A stretch of DNA of 5,468 nt from Candidatus Altarchaeota archaeon. GTDB lineage: Archaea; Altiarchaeota; Altiarchaeia; JAFGQM01. The position numbers and the translations under genes were made by a program. Location of the stretch: assembly GCA_016935655.1 (NCBI GenBank), contig JAFGQM010000137.1:1-5468 (forward strand), in the 5' to 3' direction. The notes under the pieces were generated by a model, which saw only the letters and a program-made list of their open reading frames with translations, searched no databases and was not told the origin of the DNA. This document shows positions 1 through 4,570 of this stretch, piece after piece. Numbering within the stretch: position 1 is the stretch's first letter; each line of letters opens with the position of its first letter.

Positions 1-803
1 AAGGTTCAAAGATAGTGTTTATTACGTGCGGCCTCGGCGGCGGGACCGGCAGCGGGTCTGCAGCTATACTGGCCGACATAGCGAAGGATATGGGGATAAC
101 TGCAGTGGCGTGTGTGACCCTTCCCTTCAGATCAGAGGGGATGCAAAGGTGGAAGAACGCAGAGTATGCCTTGAAAAAACTGCAGCATATTGCGGATACG
201 GTTATAGTTATACCCAACGATAAACTCTTGGACCTCGTACCCGATATGCCATTGAACGCGGCTTTCCAATACGCGGACATGCTGTTGGGCAACACACTGA
301 AAGGCATGATCGACCTTGTGACAAAGCCTGGCTTGGTCAACAGGGACTTGGCCGACCTCAGGTCGATACTCAACCGCGCCGGAGTCGCTGTGATGGGCGT
401 GGGCGAATCCAACATAATGGAGGAGCATGAGAGGATGATCGAGGCCGCAGAGCTTGCAATGAGGAGCCCGCTGTTGAACGCTGATGTTGCGACGGCGGAC
501 AAGGTTCTGATCAACATAAGCGGCGGCAGGAACATGAAGCTAGACGGGGTAAATACGGTTATTGAATATGTCATGAGCCAGGTCCAGCCTGGGGCAGACC
601 TGTTCTGGGGCGTGCAGATAGACGAGACTTTGAACTCCGGGACCACCAGGGTGATGGTCATAACGGGGGGGATAAAGGCCTCCAAGGACATACCCCTGAT
701 AGTGGGGGCCAGGAAAGCCACTGCATACCTGGAAAAAAGGCACACGGGCATAATGGAGGTCGACGAGAACGTTATCTCGAGGGACCTGGCATTGAGCATC
801 TAG
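1..803 (+). CDS. ftsZ: Cell-division GTPase FtsZ (tubulin family), 5'-truncated by the window edge
   Basis: FtsZ is a cytoplasmic GTPase that polymerises into the division ring; GTP hydrolysis occurs between stacked subunits. The open frame runs in from the edge (first whole codon at base 3) and ends with TAG at 801-803, giving 266 visible residues. The tubulin signature loop GLGGGTGSG is at fragment residues 10-18. The FtsZ-type TLPFRSEG..R..NA segment follows, then DTVIVIPND. The T7 (synergy) loop GLVNRDLAD at about 110-118 keeps the Asn and both Asp residues that complete the neighbouring subunit's active site. The C-terminal domain includes VLINISGG and FWGVQID, followed by a short charged tail ending LALSI. 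The missing N-terminal part should hold the first nucleotide-binding strands, roughly 100 residues or more. The spacing of the LPF, IPND and NxDxxD motifs favours FtsZ over CetZ. A GTG at base 15 lies inside the conserved core and is not the real start. Confidence 0.93.
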   Translation, partial: GSKIVFITCGLGGGTGSGSAAILADIAKDMGITAVACVTLPFRSEGMQRWKNAEYALKKLQHIADTVIVIPNDKLLDLVPDMPLNAAFQYADMLLGNTLKGMIDLVTKPGLVNRDLADLRSILNRAGVAVMGVGESNIMEEHERMIEAAELAMRSPLLNADVATADKVLINISGGRNMKLDGVNTVIEYVMSQVQPGADLFWGVQIDETLNSGTTRVMVITGGIKASKDIPLIVGARKATAYLEKRHTGIMEVDENVISRDLALSI

Positions 804-833
804 GTCCCCTGAAAGGCCTTGGCGTTCATCCTT

Positions 834-1205
834 ATGGTTAGTGACAAGGAGACTACAGTCCAGTTTCTAAAGCAAAGGGTAGAAAGGTTCGTCAGGGAAA
901 GGGACTGGGATGTCTACCACCACCCAAAGGAGCTGGCAATCTCCATAGCCATAGAGGCAGCCGAGTTGCTGGAGATCTTCCAGTGGATCGAGAAACAGCC
1001 CAAGGAGGACATCAAACGGGATGAAAAAGTGATGTCCCAGATAAAGGACGAGCTGGCAGATGTGATAAACTACTGCATCGGGCTGGCCAACCAGCTGGGT
1101 ATAGACATATCCGACTCCGTAGTCTCCAAGATAGAGAAGAACGAGACCAGATACCCTGTTGCCAGGGTAAGGGGGAAGGCCAGGGAAAAGGTTTCCGCAG
1201 AATAG
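834..1205 (+). CDS. MazG-like nucleotide pyrophosphohydrolase
   Basis: This 123-residue protein belongs to the all-alpha NTP pyrophosphatase (MazG / RS21-C6 / dCTPase-like) group. These enzymes hydrolyse non-canonical or excess (d)NTPs to NMP plus pyrophosphate using Mg2+. The metal-binding pattern is present: EAAE at residues 41-44 and ELAD at 73-76, matching ExxE...ExxD. Other family hallmarks are DWDVYHHPKELAISI near the N-terminus, FQW at 49-51, LANQLGID in the third helix and the closing KNETRYP at 102-108. The length fits a single MazG domain. I chose ATG 834; an in-frame TTG at 819 would add only MAFIL ahead of it, and nothing supports that. The gene begins 30 bases after ftsZ with no clear TATA box between, so co-transcription with ftsZ is possible. 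The exact substrate cannot be read from the sequence. Confidence 0.88.
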   Translation: MVSDKETTVQFLKQRVERFVRERDWDVYHHPKELAISIAIEAAELLEIFQWIEKQPKEDIKRDEKVMSQIKDELADVINYCIGLANQLGIDISDSVVSKIEKNETRYPVARVRGKAREKVSAE

Positions 1206-1206
1206 A

Positions 1207-1214
1207 TTTTTATA
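1207..1214 (+). promoter_or_regulatory. TATA-like box for the gene at 1235
   Basis: TTTTTATA is centred about 25 bases before the ATG at 1235, just after the stop codon of the MazG-like gene. That spacing would place transcription initiation at or very near the start codon, so the mRNA would be leaderless. No Shine-Dalgarno-like sequence lies between the box and the ATG. This is a pattern match only. Confidence 0.55.
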
Positions 1215-1234
1215 GATTCATACATAATTCAACC

Positions 1235-1552
1235 ATGTCCGAAAAGCTAACCAGAAGGGAGTTTGACAAAAAGCTCAAGGAACTGGAGTTATACAAAGAA
1301 AGGGAGCGGCAGGGGGAGATAATCTGCGGGGGCGGCGCTATTGCGGTGCTGATAGCGTTTGGACTGATTATAGCGACATCCGTCTACACGCCTACTGAAC
1401 AGCTGTTCGTCTTTTTCGCTCCAATGCTGCTGGCCATCCCGCTGGTTCTGATATTCCTGCTGCTAGCCTGGCTGACCATAGGGAAGAAAATCGGAGGGAT
1501 AGACAAGGAGATTATAGAACTATACGGCCAGATAGATGAGAAGGACTATTGA
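1235..1552 (+). CDS. Small membrane protein with two transmembrane helices (hypothetical)
   Basis: I do not recognise a family for this 105-residue protein. Residues 1-27 are highly charged and heptad-like (LTRREFDKKLKELELYKERE), probably a short cytoplasmic coiled coil. Two hydrophobic segments follow: about 29-50 (rich in Gly, Ala and Ile) and about 57-82 (LFVFFAPMLLAIPLVLIFLLLAWL). A short loop with YTPTEQ joins them. The C-terminal 23 residues are charged again, with an amphipathic stretch GGIDKEIIELYGQI. Both ends are therefore expected on the same, probably cytoplasmic, face. The start codon fits the TATA-like box 25 bases upstream. The stop codon overlaps the first base of a 17-base repeat that recurs after the next gene. 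Coding is supported by start placement and by a coherent hydrophobic/charged pattern, not by homology. Confidence 0.68.
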   Translation: MSEKLTRREFDKKLKELELYKERERQGEIICGGGAIAVLIAFGLIIATSVYTPTEQLFVFFAPMLLAIPLVLIFLLLAWLTIGKKIGGIDKEIIELYGQIDEKDY

Positions 1553-1568
1553 CACTGCTCAGTGCTCA
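1552..1568 (+). repeat. 17-base direct repeat, copy 1
   Basis: ACACTGCTCAGTGCTCA occurs here and again at 1950-1966 without mismatch, 398 bases apart. It contains the inverted repeat CACTG-CT-CAGTG and, read another way, a tandem TGCTCAG. This copy starts at the last base of the membrane-protein stop codon. Flanking bases also allow GACAC (1551-1555) to pair with GTGTC (1574-1578). A role in transcript ends or RNA processing is possible but unproven. Confidence 0.8.
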
Positions 1569-1584
1569 GCCCCGTGTCTTAGGG

Positions 1585-1590
1585 TTTATT
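1585..1590 (+). promoter_or_regulatory. Weak TATA-like box for the gene at 1612
   Basis: TTTATT lies within GGGTTTATTCC and is centred about 25 bases before the ATG at 1612. The spacing matches that of the neighbouring genes, implying a leaderless transcript. It is short and less AT-rich than the other boxes, so it is uncertain. Confidence 0.35.
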
Positions 1591-1611
1591 CCTGAATACT
1601 ACTAGTTCTGC

Positions 1612-1926
1612 ATGAAGAAAAAGGGGAAGGTTGTACGGTTCACATTGATAGGAAAAAACTATGGCCCCATCTTCTACGGCGACAATGTCGATATAAGATG
1701 CCTTCTATGGAACTATCTTGACGAGTTAGAAGAGGCTGTAGAGGAAAGCAAAAATACCGTCCGTATCAAGACCCAGGCAAAGGAGAGAATAGGGACCCTA
1801 AAAGATCAATTGGGGAAAGAGGAACTGAACTGGGCCTTAATAAAGGGGGCCCTGTCCTGGCTAAAGAAGAACATAAGACTACCGAGGGGGATAACGGGTA
1901 TCTTAAGCCTGTTCTCGAACCTTTGA
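1612..1926 (+). CDS. Hypothetical 104-residue helical protein
   Basis: No family is recognised. The protein begins with a basic segment (MKKKGKVVRFTLIGKNYGPIFYG) that could form a small beta hairpin. A central acidic helix follows (LLWNYLDELEEAVEESKN, about 31-48), then a basic helix (RIKTQAKERIGTLKDQLGKEE, about 51-71). The C-terminal part, NWALIKGALSWLKKNIRLPRGITGILSLF (about 73-101), reads as an amphipathic then hydrophobic helix. It loosely resembles C-terminal tails of small bacterial and archaeal proteins of unknown function, but that is an impression rather than an assignment. There is no signal peptide and no clear transmembrane helix. Exact copies of a 17-base repeat flank the gene, at 1552-1568 and 1950-1966. 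ATG 1612 is the first start in the frame and agrees with a weak TATA-like box upstream. Confidence 0.55.
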   Translation: MKKKGKVVRFTLIGKNYGPIFYGDNVDIRCLLWNYLDELEEAVEESKNTVRIKTQAKERIGTLKDQLGKEELNWALIKGALSWLKKNIRLPRGITGILSLFSNL

Positions 1927-1949
1927 ATATCAAAAACATGCATGAGTAA

Positions 1950-1966
1950 ACACTGCTCAGTGCTCA
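1950..1966 (+). repeat. 17-base direct repeat, copy 2
   Basis: This is the second exact copy of ACACTGCTCAGTGCTCA, starting 24 bases after the stop of the hypothetical gene at 1612-1926. Like copy 1 it can fold as CACTG-CT-CAGTG. It is followed by the C-rich AAGCCCGCCCG, whereas copy 1 is followed by GCCCCGTG. No longer flanking similarity is visible, so the repeat unit itself appears to be about 17 bases. Confidence 0.8.
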
Positions 1967-2000
1967 AGCCCGCCCGTAAACTTTCCCTACCCCCTCGTTC

Positions 2001-2010
2001 TAGATATAAA
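2001..2010 (+). promoter_or_regulatory. Possible TATA box inside the long non-coding stretch
   Basis: TAGATATAAA, with AATGG after it, is a good AT-rich match to an archaeal TATA box and has no downstream gene at the usual spacing. If used, it would start an RNA near 2028-2035, inside the structured segment. That would exclude the 5' strand of the outermost predicted stem (2017-2023), so either this box is not the promoter of the whole folded RNA or the outer stem is not real. Confidence 0.35.
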
Positions 2011-2180
2011 AATGGAATTCGAGATTCAACCTCAAAGGGCGACGATAAGAAGCGTCTCCAATGGGTTTCAAAAGATTGTGTTGGAGGTCGAGGAGGTCAT
2101 AGTGTCCCAGAGCCCGGGACTGTCACTTGTCCCTCCATTTACAATCCCGGCATAACGATCTAGCCCCGGATTTTTAGGGG

Positions 2181-2205
2181 TAAATGGGACGAAAGTCCCG
2201 ATTTA
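2181..2205 (+). other. GAAA-tetraloop hairpin within the candidate RNA
   Basis: TAAAT-GGGAC-GAAA-GTCCC-G-ATTTA forms ten base pairs with one bulged G (2200) and a GNRA loop. GNRA loops on stable stems are typical of folded RNAs and tertiary contacts. It is followed by A-rich rather than T-rich sequence, so on the plus strand it does not look like a terminator. Confidence 0.6.
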
Positions 2206-2253
2206 AAAAATAAACGGAGGACTCGAATAGAATTCAAAAGAAACCCTGGCACC

Positions 2254-2287
2254 GAGGTTCTAGCGATAGAACCTCACTCTTCTTTTT
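2254..2287 (+). terminator. Hairpin plus T-rich tract, possible transcript 3' end
   Basis: GAGGTTCTA (2254-2262) pairs perfectly with TAGAACCTC (2267-2275) around a GCGA loop, and T-rich sequence CTCTTCTTTTT follows at about 2277-2287. Archaeal termination depends mainly on T-rich tracts, so the hairpin may instead protect the RNA end or be part of the folded RNA. The T-tract runs straight into a TATA-like box. Confidence 0.45.
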
Positions 2288-2292
2288 ATAAT
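2283..2292 (+). promoter_or_regulatory. TATA-like box, possible promoter of the Kae1-Bud32 gene
   Basis: TTTTTATAAT is the best TATA match upstream of the Kae1-Bud32 start. Initiation would fall near 2312-2318, giving a leader of about 55-60 bases. This differs from the leaderless spacing at the other genes. No Shine-Dalgarno sequence sits just before the ATG at 2372; the nearest purine-rich motif, AGTGAG (2321-2326), is too distant. Confidence 0.4.
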
Positions 2293-2371
2293 GGACACGT
2301 TGAAAAGCCCGTAAGGCGTCAGTGAGCTCAAAAAACCATAATCGATTTCTTTGTATCACTTCTAATTTAAC

Positions 2372-3982
2372 ATGATTTCTCTGGGCATAGAGGGGACCGC
2401 ACATACCCTCGGTATAGGCTTAATCGATGAGGGGGGGAATGTGCTTGCAGATGTCAAAAGAACGTATTCACCCACTGAGGGGGGCATACACCCCCGAGAC
2501 GCCGCAAGACATATGGTCGACAGCTTCGGGGATGCGCTTAAGGAGGCTTTGGAGATCTCCAAGATCGATAGGGGGGATATAAACATCGTGTCCTTTGCGC
2601 AGGGGCCGGGGTTGGGGCCCTGCTTATCCAACAGCGCAGTAGCCGCGCGCGCACTGGCGCTTTCCTTAAACCGGCCGATAGTCGGTGTAAACCACTGTGT
2701 GGCACATATAGAGATAGGGAACCTTATCGCAAAGAGGGAGTTCCAAGATTGGTCGCGGCCACTAATCCTGTATGTCTCAGGCGGGAACACGCAGATACTG
2801 ATGCTCAAAGAGAAGAGGTACAGAGTCTTCGGCGAGACTCTTGATATAGGGGTAGGCAACATGCTCGATAAGTTTGGAAGGGCAGTAGGCCTGCAGCACC
2901 CGGCTGGGCCCAAGATAGAGGAGCTGGCCAGCAATGGGAGGGGGTATCTAGAGCTGCCATACGTCGTCAAGGGCAATGACTTGTCGTTCTCCGGCATACT
3001 GACCGAATCCTTGAAGAGGGTAGAGACCAAAAGCCTGGACGATGTCTGCTACTCCCTCCAGGAGACCGCCTTCGCTATGCTCACCGAGGCCACAGAGCGC
3101 GCTCTGTGCCACCTTAAATCAAGGCATCTACTCCTTACTGGCGGGGTCGCCAACAACAAAAGGCTCCAGCAGATGTTGAAGACCATGGCTGGCGAGAACG
3201 GCGTGAACTTCTCAGTCCCGAGGGGGTACTGCGGGGACAACGGCGTAATGATAGCCTGGACTGGCATACTCATGTACAAGTCGGGCTTTAGGCAGGAGAT
3301 AGAGAACACGAGGGTGAACCAGGACTTCAGGACCGACGACGTTGTCATAGAATGGTTTGAACCGGTCAACATAAAGCCTGAGGAGAAGAGGGGCATGTGG
3401 AAGGGCGCGGAGGCCCTGCTGACGATAGAGGACGGCAAGATAAAGAAGAACAGGGTGAAGAAGGCGTACCGGGTGGACGAGATTGACGAGACCATCAGGA
3501 AGTCCAGGACCACGCGCGAGGCCAGGCTACTGGAGGCCTCATTGGCCTCAGGAGTGAAGTCGCCCAGGGTATCCAAGGTCTCAAGGGAGCAATGCACGCT
3601 CCACATGGAATATCTGGAAGGACCAACGGCTGCAAACTTTTTCGAATCACATGGAAATGACAGGAAGTTGAGCGAGCGTATAGGCCTGTACATCGCCAAG
3701 CTCCATAACGCCGGCATCATACACGGGGATCTGACCACATCCAATATGGTGATAGCCAAGGGGGACGTATACCTCGTAGACTTCGGTCTTGGAGGCTTCT
3801 CGAATAGGATTGAGGACAAGGCAACAGACTTGTTGCTATTGAAAAAGTCCTTGAACGCCAACCATCCCGCGCATTTCGACCGGATCTGGCCCGACGTCCT
3901 ATCGGGATACAGGGAAGCGGTAGAGTTCTCCGATACCGTATCAAGGCTTGAAAAGGCCGAGAAGCGGGGGAGGTATTTATAG
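2372..3982 (+). CDS. kae1-bud32: Kae1-Bud32 fusion: tRNA t6A37 threonylcarbamoyltransferase (KEOPS) with its Bud32 kinase/ATPase
   Basis: This 536-residue fusion joins the two central subunits of archaeal KEOPS. Kae1 transfers the threonylcarbamoyl group from TC-AMP (made by Sua5/YrdC) to A37 of ANN-decoding tRNAs; Bud32 is a small kinase-like ATPase that supports it. Kae1 spans about residues 1-325: start MISLGIEGTAHT, metal-binding NHCVAHIEIG with His108 and His112, SGGNTQ at 136-141, FGETLDIGVGNMLDKF, FSGILT, LLTGGVANN and CGDNGVMIAW with the metal-ligand Asp289. Bud32 spans about 340-536: a GAEA element in place of a classic P-loop, VKKAYR with the probable ATP lysine (363/364), E383 in RTTREARLL, the catalytic loop HGDLTTSN at 451-458 and the metal-binding VDFG at 469-472, ending RGRYL. 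All key residues of both domains appear intact. One oddity is CLSNSAV at 84-90, where relatives usually have an LRV-like sequence. The ATG gives the canonical Kae1 N-terminus. Fusion of the two genes is known in many euryarchaea. Confidence 0.97.
   Translation: MISLGIEGTAHTLGIGLIDEGGNVLADVKRTYSPTEGGIHPRDAARHMVDSFGDALKEALEISKIDRGDINIVSFAQGPGLGPCLSNSAVAARALALSLNRPIVGVNHCVAHIEIGNLIAKREFQDWSRPLILYVSGGNTQILMLKEKRYRVFGETLDIGVGNMLDKFGRAVGLQHPAGPKIEELASNGRGYLELPYVVKGNDLSFSGILTESLKRVETKSLDDVCYSLQETAFAMLTEATERALCHLKSRHLLLTGGVANNKRLQQMLKTMAGENGVNFSVPRGYCGDNGVMIAWTGILMYKSGFRQEIENTRVNQDFRTDDVVIEWFEPVNIKPEEKRGMWKGAEALLTIEDGKIKKNRVKKAYRVDEIDETIRKSRTTREARLLEASLASGVKSPRVSKVSREQCTLHMEYLEGPTAANFFESHGNDRKLSERIGLYIAKLHNAGIIHGDLTTSNMVIAKGDVYLVDFGLGGFSNRIEDKATDLLLLKKSLNANHPAHFDRIWPDVLSGYREAVEFSDTVSRLEKAEKRGRYL
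3974..3981 (+). promoter_or_regulatory. TATA-like box inside the last codons of Kae1-Bud32, serving the next gene
   Basis: TATTTATA overlaps the codons for Tyr, Leu and the TAG stop of Kae1-Bud32 and is centred about 29 bases before the ATG at 4007. That spacing would produce a leaderless mRNA for the pyrophosphatase, independent of or in addition to read-through from upstream. A second AT-rich block, ATAAATAAA at 3991-3999, is too close to the start to act as the TATA box. Confidence 0.5.
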
Positions 3983-4006
3983 GGGACAACATAAATAAAC
4001 GTCCAA

Positions 4007-4570
4007 ATGACCAAAAGGATAATATTTGTAACCACGAACAAATACAAGGTCGAAGAGGCCAATAAAGTGGGGATGGGGTATTCAGTCGAGTTCATCCCAG
4101 ACAACTATGACTACCCGGAGCTTAGGACCGGGAACGACCCAGAGGAGGTTGCGGTATACGGTTCAAAGCTCGCCTTTGCAAAGATCGGGAAGCCCCTCAT
4201 AGTGGAGGACTCTGGAGTGTTCATAGATGCATTTGGCGGATTCCCCGGCATATGCTCGGCATTCTTCTTCAAAAAGATAGGCATTGAAGGCGTTTTAAAG
4301 CTCATGGAGGGGGTCGGAGACAGGAGCACGTCCATGAAGTCATGCGTCTGCTACTGCGACGGCAGGACTACGAAGACCTTTATAGGGGAAACGAGGGGTA
4401 GGATAGCCGACGGGCAACTGGGCAAGGGCGGATTCGGCTACGACCCGATATTCATACCGGAAGGTTATGACAGGACCTTTGCGGAGGATGGAAAGACAAA
4501 GGCCCAGGTTTCCCATAGGGCAAGATCATTTAAAAAATTCTGCGAATGGTACGATGGCTTTAAAGGATAA
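4007..4570 (+). CDS. rdgB: XTP/dITP (ITP) pyrophosphatase, Ham1/RdgB family
   Basis: This cytoplasmic 187-residue enzyme hydrolyses deaminated purine nucleotides (ITP, dITP, XTP) to the monophosphate and pyrophosphate, keeping them out of RNA and DNA. Family motifs are in order: TTNKYKVEEA at residues 9-18, the nucleotide/metal segment VEDSGVFIDAFGGFPGICSAF at 66-86 (with Glu67 and Asp68), GFGYDPIFIP at 142-151 and SHRARSFKKF at 169-178. The length is typical of archaeal Ham1 proteins. The last motif reads SHRAR where SHRGR is commoner, a minor change. The gene starts 24 bases after Kae1-Bud32, an arrangement I recall from other archaea, and it has its own TATA-like box in the end of that gene. 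Its last 17 bases overlap the start of the transporter gene. With the MazG-like protein upstream, two unrelated nucleotide-cleaning enzymes occur within about 4 kb. Confidence 0.95.
   Translation: MTKRIIFVTTNKYKVEEANKVGMGYSVEFIPDNYDYPELRTGNDPEEVAVYGSKLAFAKIGKPLIVEDSGVFIDAFGGFPGICSAFFFKKIGIEGVLKLMEGVGDRSTSMKSCVCYCDGRTTKTFIGETRGRIADGQLGKGGFGYDPIFIPEGYDRTFAEDGKTKAQVSHRARSFKKFCEWYDGFKG
4529..4537 (+). promoter_or_regulatory. Possible internal TATA-like box for the transporter gene
   Basis: TTTAAAAAA inside the 3' end of the pyrophosphatase gene is centred about 21 bases before the ATG at 4554, slightly closer than the other boxes in the window. It could give a separate transporter transcript, but AT-rich Lys/Phe codons (SFKKF) explain the sequence equally well. 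Confidence 0.25.

Larger units (their letters stand above)
2017..2287 (+). ncRNA. Candidate structured non-coding RNA or long structured leader (unknown class)
   Basis: The interval between the gene ending at 1926 and the Kae1-Bud32 gene has no convincing reading frame but many compatible inverted repeats. The outer stem pairs ATTCGAG (2017-2023) with CTCGAAT (2222-2228) and is continued by CCTC (2030-2033) with GAGG (2217-2220). Inside it lie CTCCAA (2056-2061) with TTGGAG (2081-2086), GGAGG (2092-2096) with CCTCC (2132-2136) enclosing GTCCC (2104-2108) with GGGAC (2116-2120), CCCC (2164-2167) with GGGG (2177-2180), and a 10-bp GAAA-capped hairpin at 2181-2205. Beyond the closed domain come a perfect 9-bp GCGA-capped hairpin (2254-2275) and a T-rich tract (2279-2287), resembling an RNA 3' end. 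I found no conserved sequences of RNase P RNA, SRP RNA, 5S rRNA, C/D guides or a known riboswitch. The strand is inferred from the T-rich end and gene direction. It could also be a long 5' leader of the next gene. Confidence 0.45.

Noticed and set aside
819..833. TTG start for the MazG-like gene, 15 bases upstream
   Set aside because: ATG 834 gives a normal N-terminus for the family, and no ribosome-binding sequence favours the TTG.
1552..1966. CRISPR array or insertion sequence suggested by the direct repeats
   Set aside because: There are only two copies, 398 bases apart, with a gene between them. There is no transposase, no terminal inverted repeats and no regular spacers.
2092..2143. H/ACA guide RNA: GGAGG/CCTCC lower stem, a pocket, an upper stem and ACA at 2141-2143
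   Set aside because: With a GTG/CAC extension of the upper stem the distance to ACA can be made 14 bases, as in real guides. However, the lower stem is only 5 bp, ACA is 4 bases away from it, and no K-turn or K-loop with tandem G-A pairs is visible in the apical part.
1942..2163. 73-codon open reading frame on the plus strand in the long spacer
   Set aside because: It starts inside the lead-in to the 17-base repeat, crosses several strong RNA stems and a TATA-like box, has no promoter at the usual spacing and no recognisable protein pattern. It ends at a chance TAG within the folded segment.
1927..2371. RNase P RNA, SRP RNA, 5S rRNA, C/D box RNA or a whole tRNA
   Set aside because: I found no CR-I/CR-V or ACAGAA-type RNase P blocks, no SRP helix 8 signature, no 5S pattern, no RTGATGA/CTGA box pair and no T-arm GGTTCRA sequence. 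Rapidly evolving versions cannot be excluded without covariance models.
3049..4104. 351-codon open frame on the minus strand opposite Kae1-Bud32
   Set aside because: It is the antisense shadow of a well-supported gene. Its translation is Ser/Pro/Leu-rich without motifs, as expected from the complement of the coding strand. Shorter minus-strand frames at 132-428, 540-743, 2362-3030, 3717-3992, 4111-4335, 4526-4768 and 4994-5362 were rejected for the same reason.
4467..4553. N-terminal extension of the transporter from an earlier in-frame ATG
   Set aside because: The extra 29 residues are polar and basic, lie wholly within conserved codons of the pyrophosphatase, and precede a normal DMT-type start (MALKDNGPVLMLVTASLF) at 4554.
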